Positions 1-7,754 of a stretch of 64,000 nt of DNA are shown here, one piece after another; positions within the stretch are counted from its first letter, which is position 1; each line of letters starts with the position of its first letter. Source of the DNA: an uncultured Clostridia bacterium. GTDB lineage: Bacteria; Bacillota; Clostridia; Christensenellales; UBA3700. The stretch is taken from NCBI GenBank assembly GCA_948471525.1, contig CAOKSY010000010.1:1-64000 (forward strand), written 5' to 3'. The notes under the pieces are model-generated. The model was not told the origin of the DNA. It saw only the letters and a program-made list of their open reading frames with translations, and made no database searches. The translations under genes and the position numbers were made by a program.

Positions 1-97
1 AGATATGTCGACATTTTTGTTTTTAATTTTACATAATTTTAAGTGAGATAAATAAAGGTTATGATAAGAAATATGCTTTTTTAGGTTATTTTAATAG

Positions 98-300
98 GTT
101 GAGATCTCTCCACTGCGGTCGAGATGACAAAAAAATAATCGTCACCCTGAGCGGAGCATATGCGCAGTCGAACGGGTCTATATCCGTTTATACAAGGGTT
201 AGACCTCTCCGCTTCGGTCGAGATAACCGGATTACTCAGTATCTTTAAATGTGAAAATAAAAATAACGGAATAGATCTCTCTACTCCGCTATTTATTCCT
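98..300. repeat. Intergenic repeat element with three related units
   Basis: Three related segments occur around positions 100-127, 204-229 and 270-290. Each carries an AGATCTCTC or AGACCTCTC core, and the first two are followed by CGGTCGAGAT. Between the first two is a CCCTGAGCGGAGCATATGCG segment (about 144-163). Read on the minus strand it gives the peptide-like string VISTEAERS, well known as a false translation of intergenic repeats in gut Bacteroidetes and Firmicutes genomes. I therefore treat the 74-codon open frame here (81-305) as non-coding. Its role is unknown; the copies can form hairpins through the GAGATCTC palindrome. Confidence 0.6.
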
Positions 301-310
301 ATCAAACAAA

Positions 311-799
311 TTATATATCCCGTCTGATAGAACTTACTCTCTTTTTCTCCGAATAATAATCCTGATCTGCCTCGTTGACAAAATCGGAAATATTTAGTTC
401 TTTGCTCATAAGTTCGACAAGTTCGTCTTCAAATTCTTTCAGCTTGTCCTTTACTCCGTCGCGTTGGGCGCGATCGACGGTATTTATATTGGCTTTGCAA
501 TACGATTCCCACTTACCAGAAAAAATCTTAAGACGTTCTCCCTCAAGAGCAAATTTTACTTTGGACGAATACTCTATATTCTTTGCTTTGTCTATTGCCT
601 GAGTAAGCGCCAAATTTATACTGTCCTGCTCACGCTTGAGCGAATCAACCTTATGCGCCAACTCTTGGTTTTCTCTTGTCAATCCTTCTACTCTGTCTCT
701 CAATGCGAGAATAGTCTTTTCGTATTTGTCCGTCTGCGCGTTTATATATTCCTGCACCTGCGCTTTATCATAACCTTTTCTGGAAGTTGCAAAATTCAT
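311..799 (-). CDS. DivIVA-domain coiled-coil protein
   Basis: A 162-residue protein whose N-terminus carries the DivIVA-type motif KGYDKAQVQEYI (residues 8-19). A coiled coil follows (about 20-75, pattern ENQELAHKVDSLKREQDS), and then a charged helical tail. DivIVA/GpsB-family proteins sit at the inner face of the membrane at septa or curved poles and recruit division or cell-wall partners. This one is shorter than typical DivIVA and could be a GpsB-like or lineage-specific member, so no symbol is given. A GGAG Shine-Dalgarno lies about 9 bases before the ATG, and a TATAAT -10 box is at 878-883. It is separated from pncB by a terminator. Confidence 0.75.
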   Translation of the reverse strand: MNFATSRKGYDKAQVQEYINAQTDKYEKTILALRDRVEGLTRENQELAHKVDSLKREQDSINLALTQAIDKAKNIEYSSKVKFALEGERLKIFSGKWESYCKANINTVDRAQRDGVKDKLKEFEDELVELMSKELNISDFVNEADQDYYSEKKRVSSIRRDI

Positions 800-886
800 A
801 ATACGATACTCCTTTATTTATATTTAACTGATATCTATTTATTTTTTTATTTCTCCGTATTGCTTCTAAGTAAGTACATTATAACT

Positions 887-926
887 AAAAAAATCAGGCT
901 ACTGCGTCGGCAATAACCTGTTTTTA
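887..926 (-). terminator. Terminator after pncB
   Basis: On the minus strand ACAGG and CCTG arms enclose an inner TTGC/GCA pairing and are followed by a run of seven T. It lies 34 bases beyond the pncB stop and just upstream of the DivIVA-gene -10 box, so it should end pncB transcription. Confidence 0.55.
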
Positions 927-959
927 TGTCGAAAATCAAAACAAAAAGTAAAAAACGAA

Positions 960-2390
960 TTACTTATCCGCTTTATTCGCCTTGATAAGGCTCTGTTTGA
1001 GATCAAAAAGTTTTTGAGAAAGATCGACCTTATATATATGCGGATTGAGCATACGCTTGTACTCATTCCAGAACTCGCCGTAGCTTGCCTTGTGATAAGC
1101 CGCTATTTCCTTGACGGAAGGCAAGTCGTAGACCAATTTACCCGAGCAGATAATCTGTCTGCCGAGTTCCTTGACGTAAAAATTGGTGATCTTCTTTCTC
1201 TTCCAAGAAAAATCGGGATGGAATATCTCCAATTCATCTACTCCGTCAAATGTCTCTTCCTGCAACGCAATGAGATCTGCAATAGCTTTGTTTGTATTTC
1301 TATCATAAAGTCTGACTATCTTTTTAAAACCCGGATTGGTGATCTTTGCGGGAGTGTCGCTCATTTTCATTTTTGGCACAAGGACGCCGTCTATCTCGAT
1401 CCCTGCAAGTTTATATACTCCTCCGAGCGACGGGCAGTCCATACTCGTGATAAGTTTTGTACCTATGCCGTACGTATCGATTGCCGCATTCTGAGTCGCA
1501 AGAGATTGAAGAACGTTTTCATCTATATCGCCGCTGGCGCATATCTTGGCGTTGGGAAATCCCGCATCGTCGAGCATTTTTCTCGCCTCTCTCGACAAAT
1601 AAGCCAAATCACCGCTGTCGAGACGAATTCCGATAGGCTCATATCCCTTTGCTCTCAATTCCTTGAATACCGTTATCGCATTGGGAACTCCGCTACCCAA
1701 AGTATCGTAAGTATCGCAAAGAAGCAAGCATTTGGCGGGATAAATATCCGCATACGCTCTAAAAGCGTCCAACTCGCTCGGAAAACTCATGACCCAACTG
1801 TGAGCGTGAGTACCCGATACCGGCACGTCGAACATCTTTCCTGCAAGCACGTTTGACGTGGACGCACAACCCGCTATTATAGCCGCTCTCGCGCCGTAAA
1901 TACCCGCGTCGGGTCCCTGCGCTCTTCTCAGTCCGAATTCTGCAATCGCGCTACCCTTTGCCGCATACACTACCTTTGCGGTCTTGGTCGCGATAAGCGT
2001 CTGATGATTGAGAATACAAAGTATCGCAGTCTCTATAAACTGAGCCTCAAACATCCTTGCTCTTACCGTAAGAATAGGTTCTTGCGGAAAGATCACCGTG
2101 CCTTCGGGAACCGCGTAAATATCTCCCGTAAACTTGAAATCTTTGAGAAGAGATAAAAATTCCTCGTCGAAAGTGTTGAGCGAACGCAAATATTCGATGT
2201 CTTCGTCAGTAAAATTCAAGCCTAAAATATAGTCTACGACCTGCTCGAGTCCGCAGGCTACCGCATAATTATTGCCTACGCCTCTGTAAAAAACATCAAA
2301 TACCGCGACTTCGTTCATCTGCGTGTTCTTGCTGTAACCGTACATCATCGTCAGCTGATACAAGTCTGTAAGTAAAGTTAAGTTTCTCAT
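960..2390 (-). CDS. pncB: Nicotinate phosphoribosyltransferase
   Basis: A 476-residue enzyme that makes nicotinate mononucleotide from nicotinate and PRPP with ATP, the entry step of NAD salvage in the cytoplasm. Family landmarks are visible: the N-terminal LLTDLYQLTMMYGY (residues 6-19), the GTHAHSW segment (193-199), which carries the histidine region phosphorylated in this family, and IRLDSGDL (255-262) in the phosphate-binding barrel. Length fits the Firmicutes form. It is monocistronic, with a leader of about 200 bases containing two hairpins and a terminator behind it. With nadD at 35.4 kb the window holds two steps of NAD synthesis. Confidence 0.93.
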   Translation of the reverse strand: MRNLTLLTDLYQLTMMYGYSKNTQMNEVAVFDVFYRGVGNNYAVACGLEQVVDYILGLNFTDEDIEYLRSLNTFDEEFLSLLKDFKFTGDIYAVPEGTVIFPQEPILTVRARMFEAQFIETAILCILNHQTLIATKTAKVVYAAKGSAIAEFGLRRAQGPDAGIYGARAAIIAGCASTSNVLAGKMFDVPVSGTHAHSWVMSFPSELDAFRAYADIYPAKCLLLCDTYDTLGSGVPNAITVFKELRAKGYEPIGIRLDSGDLAYLSREARKMLDDAGFPNAKICASGDIDENVLQSLATQNAAIDTYGIGTKLITSMDCPSLGGVYKLAGIEIDGVLVPKMKMSDTPAKITNPGFKKIVRLYDRNTNKAIADLIALQEETFDGVDELEIFHPDFSWKRKKITNFYVKELGRQIICSGKLVYDLPSVKEIAAYHKASYGEFWNEYKRMLNPHIYKVDLSQKLFDLKQSLIKANKADK

Positions 2391-2604
2391 ACTACTCCTA
2401 TTGATATTTCTATGCCGAAACAGTATAAATTTCGGAGAGGCTGGACGGCTTGTCCATTACCCATTTGCCGGTCGTATTTTTTCGTCAGTATCTAATATGC
2501 CTCAACTAAACGGATTTGTCAATAAATGTCGAAGCGTTTTTGACAATTATTTATATTGTATATAATATTATAATATAAATATATCAGCTCCGAATAAAAA
2601 AGCT
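2391..2604 (-). other. pncB 5' leader with two hairpins
   Basis: No coding region is visible. Two simple hairpins lie 25-65 bases before the pncB start: CCGAAA/TTTCGG (2415-2435) and GGAC/GTCC (2443-2455). Further upstream, TTGACA and the inverted TTGTCA occur in an AT-rich stretch that probably carries the promoter. I do not recognise a known NAD-responsive riboswitch, and no run of T follows the hairpins. Confidence 0.4.
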
Positions 2605-3624
2605 TTATTTGTCTTGATTTTCCCCGTTCTTTTCCTCTTCCTGCTTTTCGTCCGATAAATTCTGAGGATCTTCCTCATCGCATTTTACGTTGTCTTGCAA
2701 AGCCGCTTCCGCTCTGGCGCAATCGACTTCCGCCCCGCTCTTTGCCGCAGTCTTTTGCGCAAGCGCAAGTTGACGCTTTTCACACATTCTTGCAAACCAC
2801 TTAGTCTCGAGACTTATCTTGCCGAGTTGAAGAAGTACTTGCAAAACTATCGTAACGATACACATTATATAACATATAAGCTGTACCGCTTTGACGTTTG
2901 AATTGCCGATAGTTACGGGATCCGTACCCTTCAAAAATTCCAGCGTGCCTCTCACAAAGCCGTACCAACTGAGATAAAATATACCGAAAGTACCGTTTTT
3001 GAGCGGTTTCTTGGGAAGATAAAACATCAAAAGCGCTATCGTAAGTCCTATCGCATTGAGCACTCCCTCATAGAAAAACGAAGCGTAGTGCCACGAATTC
3101 GTCCTATCTATAAACACTGCGAACGGAAAACGCTGAAGCGCGGGATTGGTCACCTCGATCCCATAAAGCTCCTGATTGAAAAAGTTGCCCCATCGACCTA
3201 TTATCTGACCGAGTAAAAGCGCGATTACCACGCAATCCGCCACACGCATCATAGAGTATTTGCGGTTGCGCAGACAGCACAAAAATATTCCCAACGCGCC
3301 GCCGAAAATTCCGCCGATTATAGTCAAACCACCGCTACTAATATCTATGGCGTCGACAAATCCTTCCCACGACGACAGCGAATATTCGTCTCCAAGCCTG
3401 GGCACTACGTAGAAAACGCGGCAAAATACAACCGCCATCGGCACTACCCAAATAAACAGCTCAAGAGAAAAATCCAAATCAACGTTGCGTTTTTTTGCAA
3501 GCAAAAGATATAGCAGGAAACTTAGTATTATACCGCAAGTGATTATAATTCCGTACCAATACACAGGTCTTCCGCCCGGAAGCCTGAACGCGATATTGTC
3601 AAGCGCGATCAACATATTCTGCAA
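2605..3624 (-). CDS. lgt: Phosphatidylglycerol--prolipoprotein diacylglyceryl transferase
   Basis: An integral membrane enzyme that transfers diacylglycerol from phosphatidylglycerol to the lipobox cysteine of prolipoproteins. The Lgt signature GRWGNFFNQELYG is at residues 143-155, and about seven hydrophobic segments are visible. The protein is 339 residues against roughly 260-290 for the family. The excess is a charged Lys/Glu/Asp-rich cytoplasmic tail after about residue 275. I chose the TTG start because GAGGGG lies eight bases before it; the in-frame ATG three codons later is too far from that site. The Shine-Dalgarno directly follows the galK stop, so lgt is probably co-transcribed with galK. 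Confidence 0.93.
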   Translation of the reverse strand: MQNMLIALDNIAFRLPGGRPVYWYGIIITCGIILSFLLYLLLAKKRNVDLDFSLELFIWVVPMAVVFCRVFYVVPRLGDEYSLSSWEGFVDAIDISSGGLTIIGGIFGGALGIFLCCLRNRKYSMMRVADCVVIALLLGQIIGRWGNFFNQELYGIEVTNPALQRFPFAVFIDRTNSWHYASFFYEGVLNAIGLTIALLMFYLPKKPLKNGTFGIFYLSWYGFVRGTLEFLKGTDPVTIGNSNVKAVQLICYIMCIVTIVLQVLLQLGKISLETKWFARMCEKRQLALAQKTAAKSGAEVDCARAEAALQDNVKCDEEDPQNLSDEKQEEEKNGENQDK

Positions 3625-3639
3625 TTCTATTACCCCTCG

Positions 3640-4899
3640 TCAAAAGACTTTGCACGTGCCTTCGTTACGCACGCCTATGACGAATACGTTTTCTCCGCCG
3701 AAAACGGCGCTCATATTACGCACGTAGTCTTCGCATTTATCCTTGCCGACGTACGCTATTATCGTGCCAGCAAATCCGCCTCCGTGGACTCTCACTGCCT
3801 TTACCCCGTCAGATCGTTTGCTGAGATTGATTCCCAACGGAATCCTCTGCTCTAGATCGCCTATCGGATAGCAGTTCTGCAACATAAGATAGGAGCTCAT
3901 TCCCGACTCGTTTATCAAAGCGCAAAATTTCTTTTCATTGACGTTTTTGACAGCCTTTGCGCACGCGTCGACTCTCTTGTTTTCATCAAAATAATGCATT
4001 GCGCGCATTATCGCTCTGCCCGACGTCTTTTTCTGCACCTCGGAAATTTGAGCATAGAAATCATCTTCTTTTACGCGTCTGAGTTTTTTTACTCCGAACA
4101 ATGAAGCGACTCCTTCCATCTCTTCTCTTATAGCGGCATATTGATCGGTCAAATCGCTGTGATCGCCGCCAGTATTCATCAATACTATTCTCAAATCTTC
4201 GAAATTCCAATCTATCGTCTGTATTTTGAGATTTTTGATCGACTTGAAATCTATATAACTCACGCCTCCCAAAGCTATCGCGCTCTGATCCAACAGTCCG
4301 CAGGGCTTGCCGAAATAGACGTTCTCCGCATACTGCGACGCTTTGGCTTTGGTGACTTTGTCTATCTTGCCGCCGTTGTACATATCGTTGAGTATCTCGC
4401 ATATAAGCACCTCAAAGCACGCCGACGAAGAAACTCCCGCTCCTCTGAACACGTCGCTCGTGGTCGTGGCGCAGAAGCCTCCGAGCGCAAGACCGTTCTG
4501 CTTGAAATAAGAGCATACTCCTCTCACCAAAGCGACGGCGTTGCCGTATTCTTCCTTTCTCGCTTCCAGATCGTCAAGACTCACTTCGACGGGAGAAAAA
4601 CCCACCGATTCGACTATTATCTTGCCCTCGCACGGAGTGACGCAAGCCACCGTGTCAACCGTGATAGACGCGCAAAGCACCTTGCCGTTGTTGTGGTCGG
4701 TATGATTTCCGCACACTTCAATTCTGCCGGGAGAGGAATAGAACGTTCCGCCCTCCCCGAATTTCTTGCTGTGCAAGTCGTATATAGCGAGATATCTTCC
4801 CGCCTGATAGTCCAATTTATCTTCTCCGTAAAGGATCTTTACTTTTTCCGCAAAATCGGCGTCGTTCGCCAAATTCGCAACAAATTTTCTGTCTGCCAT
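3640..4899 (-). CDS. galK: Galactokinase
   Basis: A GHMP-family kinase (419 residues) that phosphorylates galactose at C1, the first Leloir step. The galactose-binding signature appears as GRIEVCGNHTDHN (58-70), with Asn in place of the usual Glu of GEHTDYN. The ATP-binding loop is GAGVSSSA (153-160), and the C-terminal VHGGGFAGTI motif is present. GGAGG precedes the ATG. It is transcribed away from galT across a shared 285-base control region and is followed after 15 bases by lgt. The Asn substitution is in the substrate loop, so a related sugar kinase activity cannot be excluded, but divergent galT supports galactose. Confidence 0.9.
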   Translation of the reverse strand: MADRKFVANLANDADFAEKVKILYGEDKLDYQAGRYLAIYDLHSKKFGEGGTFYSSPGRIEVCGNHTDHNNGKVLCASITVDTVACVTPCEGKIIVESVGFSPVEVSLDDLEARKEEYGNAVALVRGVCSYFKQNGLALGGFCATTTSDVFRGAGVSSSACFEVLICEILNDMYNGGKIDKVTKAKASQYAENVYFGKPCGLLDQSAIALGGVSYIDFKSIKNLKIQTIDWNFEDLRIVLMNTGGDHSDLTDQYAAIREEMEGVASLFGVKKLRRVKEDDFYAQISEVQKKTSGRAIMRAMHYFDENKRVDACAKAVKNVNEKKFCALINESGMSSYLMLQNCYPIGDLEQRIPLGINLSKRSDGVKAVRVHGGGFAGTIIAYVGKDKCEDYVRNMSAVFGGENVFVIGVRNEGTCKVF

Positions 4900-4938
4900 A
4901 TAGCCTCCGCAATCATACGGGTCGTCCGACCCTAAATC

Positions 4939-4968
4939 ATTATATCACACCGCGCGCGTCAAAGTAAA
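4939..4968 (-). promoter_or_regulatory. galK promoter
   Basis: TATAAT (4939-4944) and a TTTACT -35 (4963-4968) are separated by 18 bases on the minus strand, about 40 bases before the galK ATG. A GGGTCG/CGACCC hairpin lies in the leader. Confidence 0.55.
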
Positions 4969-5022
4969 TAAGTATAGAGAAAATTTACTTATAATAAACT
5001 TAAATAAAATCGTCTGTTAGTA

Positions 5023-5051
5023 TTGCAAATTTCAATCAAATATTATATAAT
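5023..5051 (+). promoter_or_regulatory. galT promoter
   Basis: TTGCAA (5023-5028), a 17-base spacer and TATAAT (5046-5051) form a good sigma-A promoter. It predicts a leader of about 127 bases before galT. Confidence 0.6.
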
Positions 5052-5065
5052 AAATTCGTAAGAAC

Positions 5066-5087
5066 TCGGTGAAAAACCGATATTTTT
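5066..5087 (+). terminator. Possible attenuator hairpin in galT leader
   Basis: TCGGT-GAAAA-ACCGA followed by TATTTTT resembles a short intrinsic terminator just after the predicted galT transcription start. The five-base stem is weak, so it may only be a pause site. Confidence 0.35.
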
Positions 5088-5100
5088 AAGGTGATTTTTG

Positions 5101-5148
5101 TTGAACAATGTTCAAATCTGTCGAAATATGTAGATGAACTAAGTTCAA
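5101..5148. promoter_or_regulatory. Pair of TTGAAC-N3-GTTCAA palindromes upstream of galT
   Basis: TTGAACAATGTTCAA (5101-5115) and TGAACTAAGTTCA (5135-5147) have centres 33 bases apart, about three helical turns, and lie inside the predicted galT leader. Paired palindromes at helical spacing are typical of a repressor operator. The regulator is not identifiable here. The spacing of three between half-sites differs from the four in Gram-positive LexA boxes. Confidence 0.55.
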
Positions 5149-5184
5149 TAATTTTAAAAAGATTACAAATTTATGTGAGGATTT

Positions 5185-6717
5185 ATGACATCTGAAGAAC
5201 TGAAAATCAAACTCGCGCAACTCGTGAATTACGCAAAAGACAACCTCTCTCTAAGAGAAGAAGACGAGAGTTATGTCACCAACGGACTGCTCGCTATGTT
5301 CAATTTGAGCGCTCCTGCGACGGGAGTGGAAAATTACGGCGACTTTCAAAGCGAAATCGTCGATCCGATAGTCGCCTACGCGATAGAGAACGGCATGGCA
5401 AAAGAAGAGGAAAACATCTTATTCGAGACAAAACTTCTCGGCTTACTGACGCCTTCCCCGTCTTCTATCATAGACAAGTTCGATATTCTCGTGTCCAATA
5501 CAGGCATAAGATCCGCGACAGACTGGCTCTTCAATCTGAGTAAAGCAAATAACTATATCCGCTGCGTCGATATAAACAAAAATATTAAGTGGGAACACAC
5601 TGGCAAATTCGGTAAGATCGGTATAACCATAAATCTGTCCAAACCCGAAAAAGATCCAAAACAGATCGCCGCGGCAAAACTGCTTCCCAAATCAGGCTAT
5701 CCTGCGTGTCTGCTCTGTACCGAAAACGTAGGCTTTGCGGGCACTCTCAATCACCCCGCGCGCCAAACCTTGAGAATAATCCCTATAAAATTGGGCGGAG
5801 AAAGCTGGTCTATACAATACTCTCCATATCAATATTACCGCGAGCATATAATCGCGCTGTCCAACGAGCACAGACCTATGGCTGTCAACAGCGACACTTT
5901 ATTCCGACTTCTTGATTTCGTAGACTTGTTCCCCCACTATTTTATAGGTTCCAACGCCGCATTGCCCATAGTAGGCGGAAGCATACTTACTCACGACCAT
6001 TACCAAGGCGGCGCAAAGGTATTGCCTATGTTTGAAGTAGGCACGAGAAAACAGTACGGCGGAAGCAAATACAAAGATGTAGAAGTATATGTCGCCGATT
6101 GGTACAACAGCGTAGTCAGAGTGAGCGGTAAAAACAAATTCGAAGTCCACGAGATAGCCACCGACGTGCTAGAGACATGGGCGAAATGGAGCGACGAAAG
6201 CGTAAACGTGATCTGCAAGACAAGCGAACAGCATAACGCCGTCACGCCTATCGCGCGTAAAGAAGGAGATACGTATATCATAGATATGATCCTCAGAAAC
6301 AACCGCACCGACGACGCTCATCCTTACGGAATTTTCCATCCCGAAGAAAAATTGCACAATATCAAAAAAGAAGGTATCGGCATAATCGAAGTAATGGGAT
6401 TGTTTATACTCCCCGGCAGACTCAAGAGCGAACTCGAATGTATAAAAGATTATATCACCGGCAATAAAAATATCGATTTCAAAGAATTGAATAATTCGGA
6501 AAATCCGATGTTCAAACACGCTCCGACCATACTTCAACTTGTCAACGATCACGGAAATTCGCGCGACAGAGTCTATGCTGACAGAGTCGTTACGGACTAT
6601 GTAAACGACGCTTGCGAACAAATTCTCGAGTGCACCGCCGTATTCAAAAACGACGAACAAGGTCAAAGCGCGTTCGACAAATTTATGACGCAGGGCTTGG
6701 GACTCAAAGAACTTTGA
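5185..6717 (+). CDS. galT: UTP/UDP-glucose--hexose-1-phosphate uridylyltransferase, class II
   Basis: A 510-residue enzyme of the Firmicutes class II GalT family (not homologous in length to the 350-residue enterobacterial form). It exchanges UMP between UDP-glucose and galactose-1-phosphate in the Leloir pathway. The conserved HDHYQGG segment (about residues 271-277) carries the His-x-His motif expected at the catalytic site. GAGG precedes the ATG. It is divergent from galK, and its leader holds two palindromic operator-like sites and a small terminator-like hairpin, so it is probably sugar-regulated. galE is not in the window. Confidence 0.93.
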   Translation: MTSEELKIKLAQLVNYAKDNLSLREEDESYVTNGLLAMFNLSAPATGVENYGDFQSEIVDPIVAYAIENGMAKEEENILFETKLLGLLTPSPSSIIDKFDILVSNTGIRSATDWLFNLSKANNYIRCVDINKNIKWEHTGKFGKIGITINLSKPEKDPKQIAAAKLLPKSGYPACLLCTENVGFAGTLNHPARQTLRIIPIKLGGESWSIQYSPYQYYREHIIALSNEHRPMAVNSDTLFRLLDFVDLFPHYFIGSNAALPIVGGSILTHDHYQGGAKVLPMFEVGTRKQYGGSKYKDVEVYVADWYNSVVRVSGKNKFEVHEIATDVLETWAKWSDESVNVICKTSEQHNAVTPIARKEGDTYIIDMILRNNRTDDAHPYGIFHPEEKLHNIKKEGIGIIEVMGLFILPGRLKSELECIKDYITGNKNIDFKELNNSENPMFKHAPTILQLVNDHGNSRDRVYADRVVTDYVNDACEQILECTAVFKNDEQGQSAFDKFMTQGLGLKEL

Positions 6718-6730
6718 TAAAAACTTATAA

Positions 6731-6805
6731 CGGGATAAGGCGATCGCCCTATCCCGTATATTTATCACAAAAAGATGCCGTTTGTTATCCAAACGGCATC
6801 TTTTT
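6731..6805. terminator. Bidirectional terminator between galT and recR
   Basis: Two hairpins are present. The second is a perfect 16-base stem, AAAAAGATGCCGTTTG paired with its complement (6769-6805), with A and T runs on either side, so it can end the convergent galT and recR transcripts. The first (6731-6756) is a longer imperfect hairpin, CGGGATA...TATCCCG. Confidence 0.85.
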
Positions 6806-6823
6806 AACTTCACTTTTTATTAA

Positions 6824-7408
6824 TCAATATTCTTTTCTGTCGGCAAGCGCTCTGGAGAGCGTAACCTCGTCGGCGTATTCTATATCGCTGCCCATAGATA
6901 TACCGCTGGCAAGTCTGGTGACCTTGATGCCCATAGGCTTTATCAATCTTGCGATATAAGTCGCCGTCGCTTCTCCGTCAATGTCGGGGTTGGTCGCCAT
7001 AATGACTTCTTTTACTCCGACAAGGCGGGACATAAGTTCCTTTATCCTTATATCGTCTACTCCGATACCCTGCATGGGATTAAGCGTACCCTGCAATACG
7101 TGATAAACTCCGCCGAAGTCCTTGATCTTCTCAAAGGCGATTATGTCCTTGGGCTCTTTTACGACGCAAACGATAGATCTGTCTCTCGTCTTGCATATAT
7201 CGCATACGTCGTCTTCGGTATAGTTGCCGCATACGGAACAGTAATGAACGTTTTTCTTGGTCTCGATCATCGCCTGCGCAAATTCCGCAACCTCTTCTTC
7301 GCTCATATTTATAAGTTTGTACGCATAACGCTGAGCCGTCTTGGCGCCCACGCCCGGCAACTTAGAAAACTGCGCTACAAGCCTTGCCAAAGGTTGATAA
7401 TACGACAT
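6824..7408 (-). CDS. recR: Recombination mediator RecR
   Basis: A roughly 194-residue RecFOR-pathway protein that helps load RecA onto gapped DNA. It shows an N-terminal helix-hairpin-helix (KLPGVGAKTAQRYAYKL), a four-Cys zinc finger (CSVCGN...CDICKT) and a Toprim domain ending in the glycine-rich EATATYIARL segment. The start used is MSYYQPLARL, because upstream codons run into ybaB. Its ATG lies one base after the ybaB stop. The order dnaX-ybaB-recR is the conserved Firmicutes arrangement. Confidence 0.95.
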   Translation of the reverse strand: MSYYQPLARLVAQFSKLPGVGAKTAQRYAYKLINMSEEEVAEFAQAMIETKKNVHYCSVCGNYTEDDVCDICKTRDRSIVCVVKEPKDIIAFEKIKDFGGVYHVLQGTLNPMQGIGVDDIRIKELMSRLVGVKEVIMATNPDIDGEATATYIARLIKPMGIKVTRLASGISMGSDIEYADEVTLSRALADRKEY

Positions 7409-7409
7409 A

Positions 7410-7733
7410 TTACAGACCCATACCGGCAAATTTGCCAATCTTCTCTTCTCTTATCTCTTCCGCCTTGGATACGGCGTCGTTAAAAGACGCTACTATAAGA
7501 TCCTCAAGCATTTCTATATCGTCGGGATCTACCGCCTCAGGTTTGATACTCAAAGATACGACTTGCTTCTCGCACGTCATAGTAACCTCTACGAGACCGC
7601 CGCCGCTGGTGCCCGTCACTTCGATAGTCTTGAGTTCTTCCTGCGCGTCCATCATTTCCTGTTGCATTTTCTGAGCCTGGCGCATGAGTTGTTGCATATT
7701 TCCCATTCCGCCGAATCCGCCGAATTTTGCCAT
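7410..7733 (-). CDS. ybaB: YbaB/EbfC family nucleoid-associated protein
   Basis: A small 107-residue DNA-binding protein with the family pattern: a Gly/Met-rich start (FGGFGGMGNMQQLMRQAQKM), an amphipathic helix, a central beta-hairpin region GTSGGGLVEVTMT and the DPDDIEMLEDLI motif. It binds DNA as a dimer and is nearly always encoded between dnaX and recR. AAAGGAG lies before the ATG. It is 21 bases downstream of dnaX. Confidence 0.95.
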   Translation of the reverse strand: MAKFGGFGGMGNMQQLMRQAQKMQQEMMDAQEELKTIEVTGTSGGGLVEVTMTCEKQVVSLSIKPEAVDPDDIEMLEDLIVASFNDAVSKAEEIREEKIGKFAGMGL

Positions 7734-7754
7734 ATATATATTCTCCTTTTGGAT

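Noticed and set aside
81..305. A 74-codon minus-strand frame at the left end
   Set aside because: It is the known false translation of an intergenic repeat (VISTEAERS) and has no ribosome site.
5101..5148. LexA (SOS) operators upstream of galT
   Set aside because: Gram-positive LexA boxes are GAAC-N4-GTTC; these have three central bases, and the neighbours are not SOS genes.
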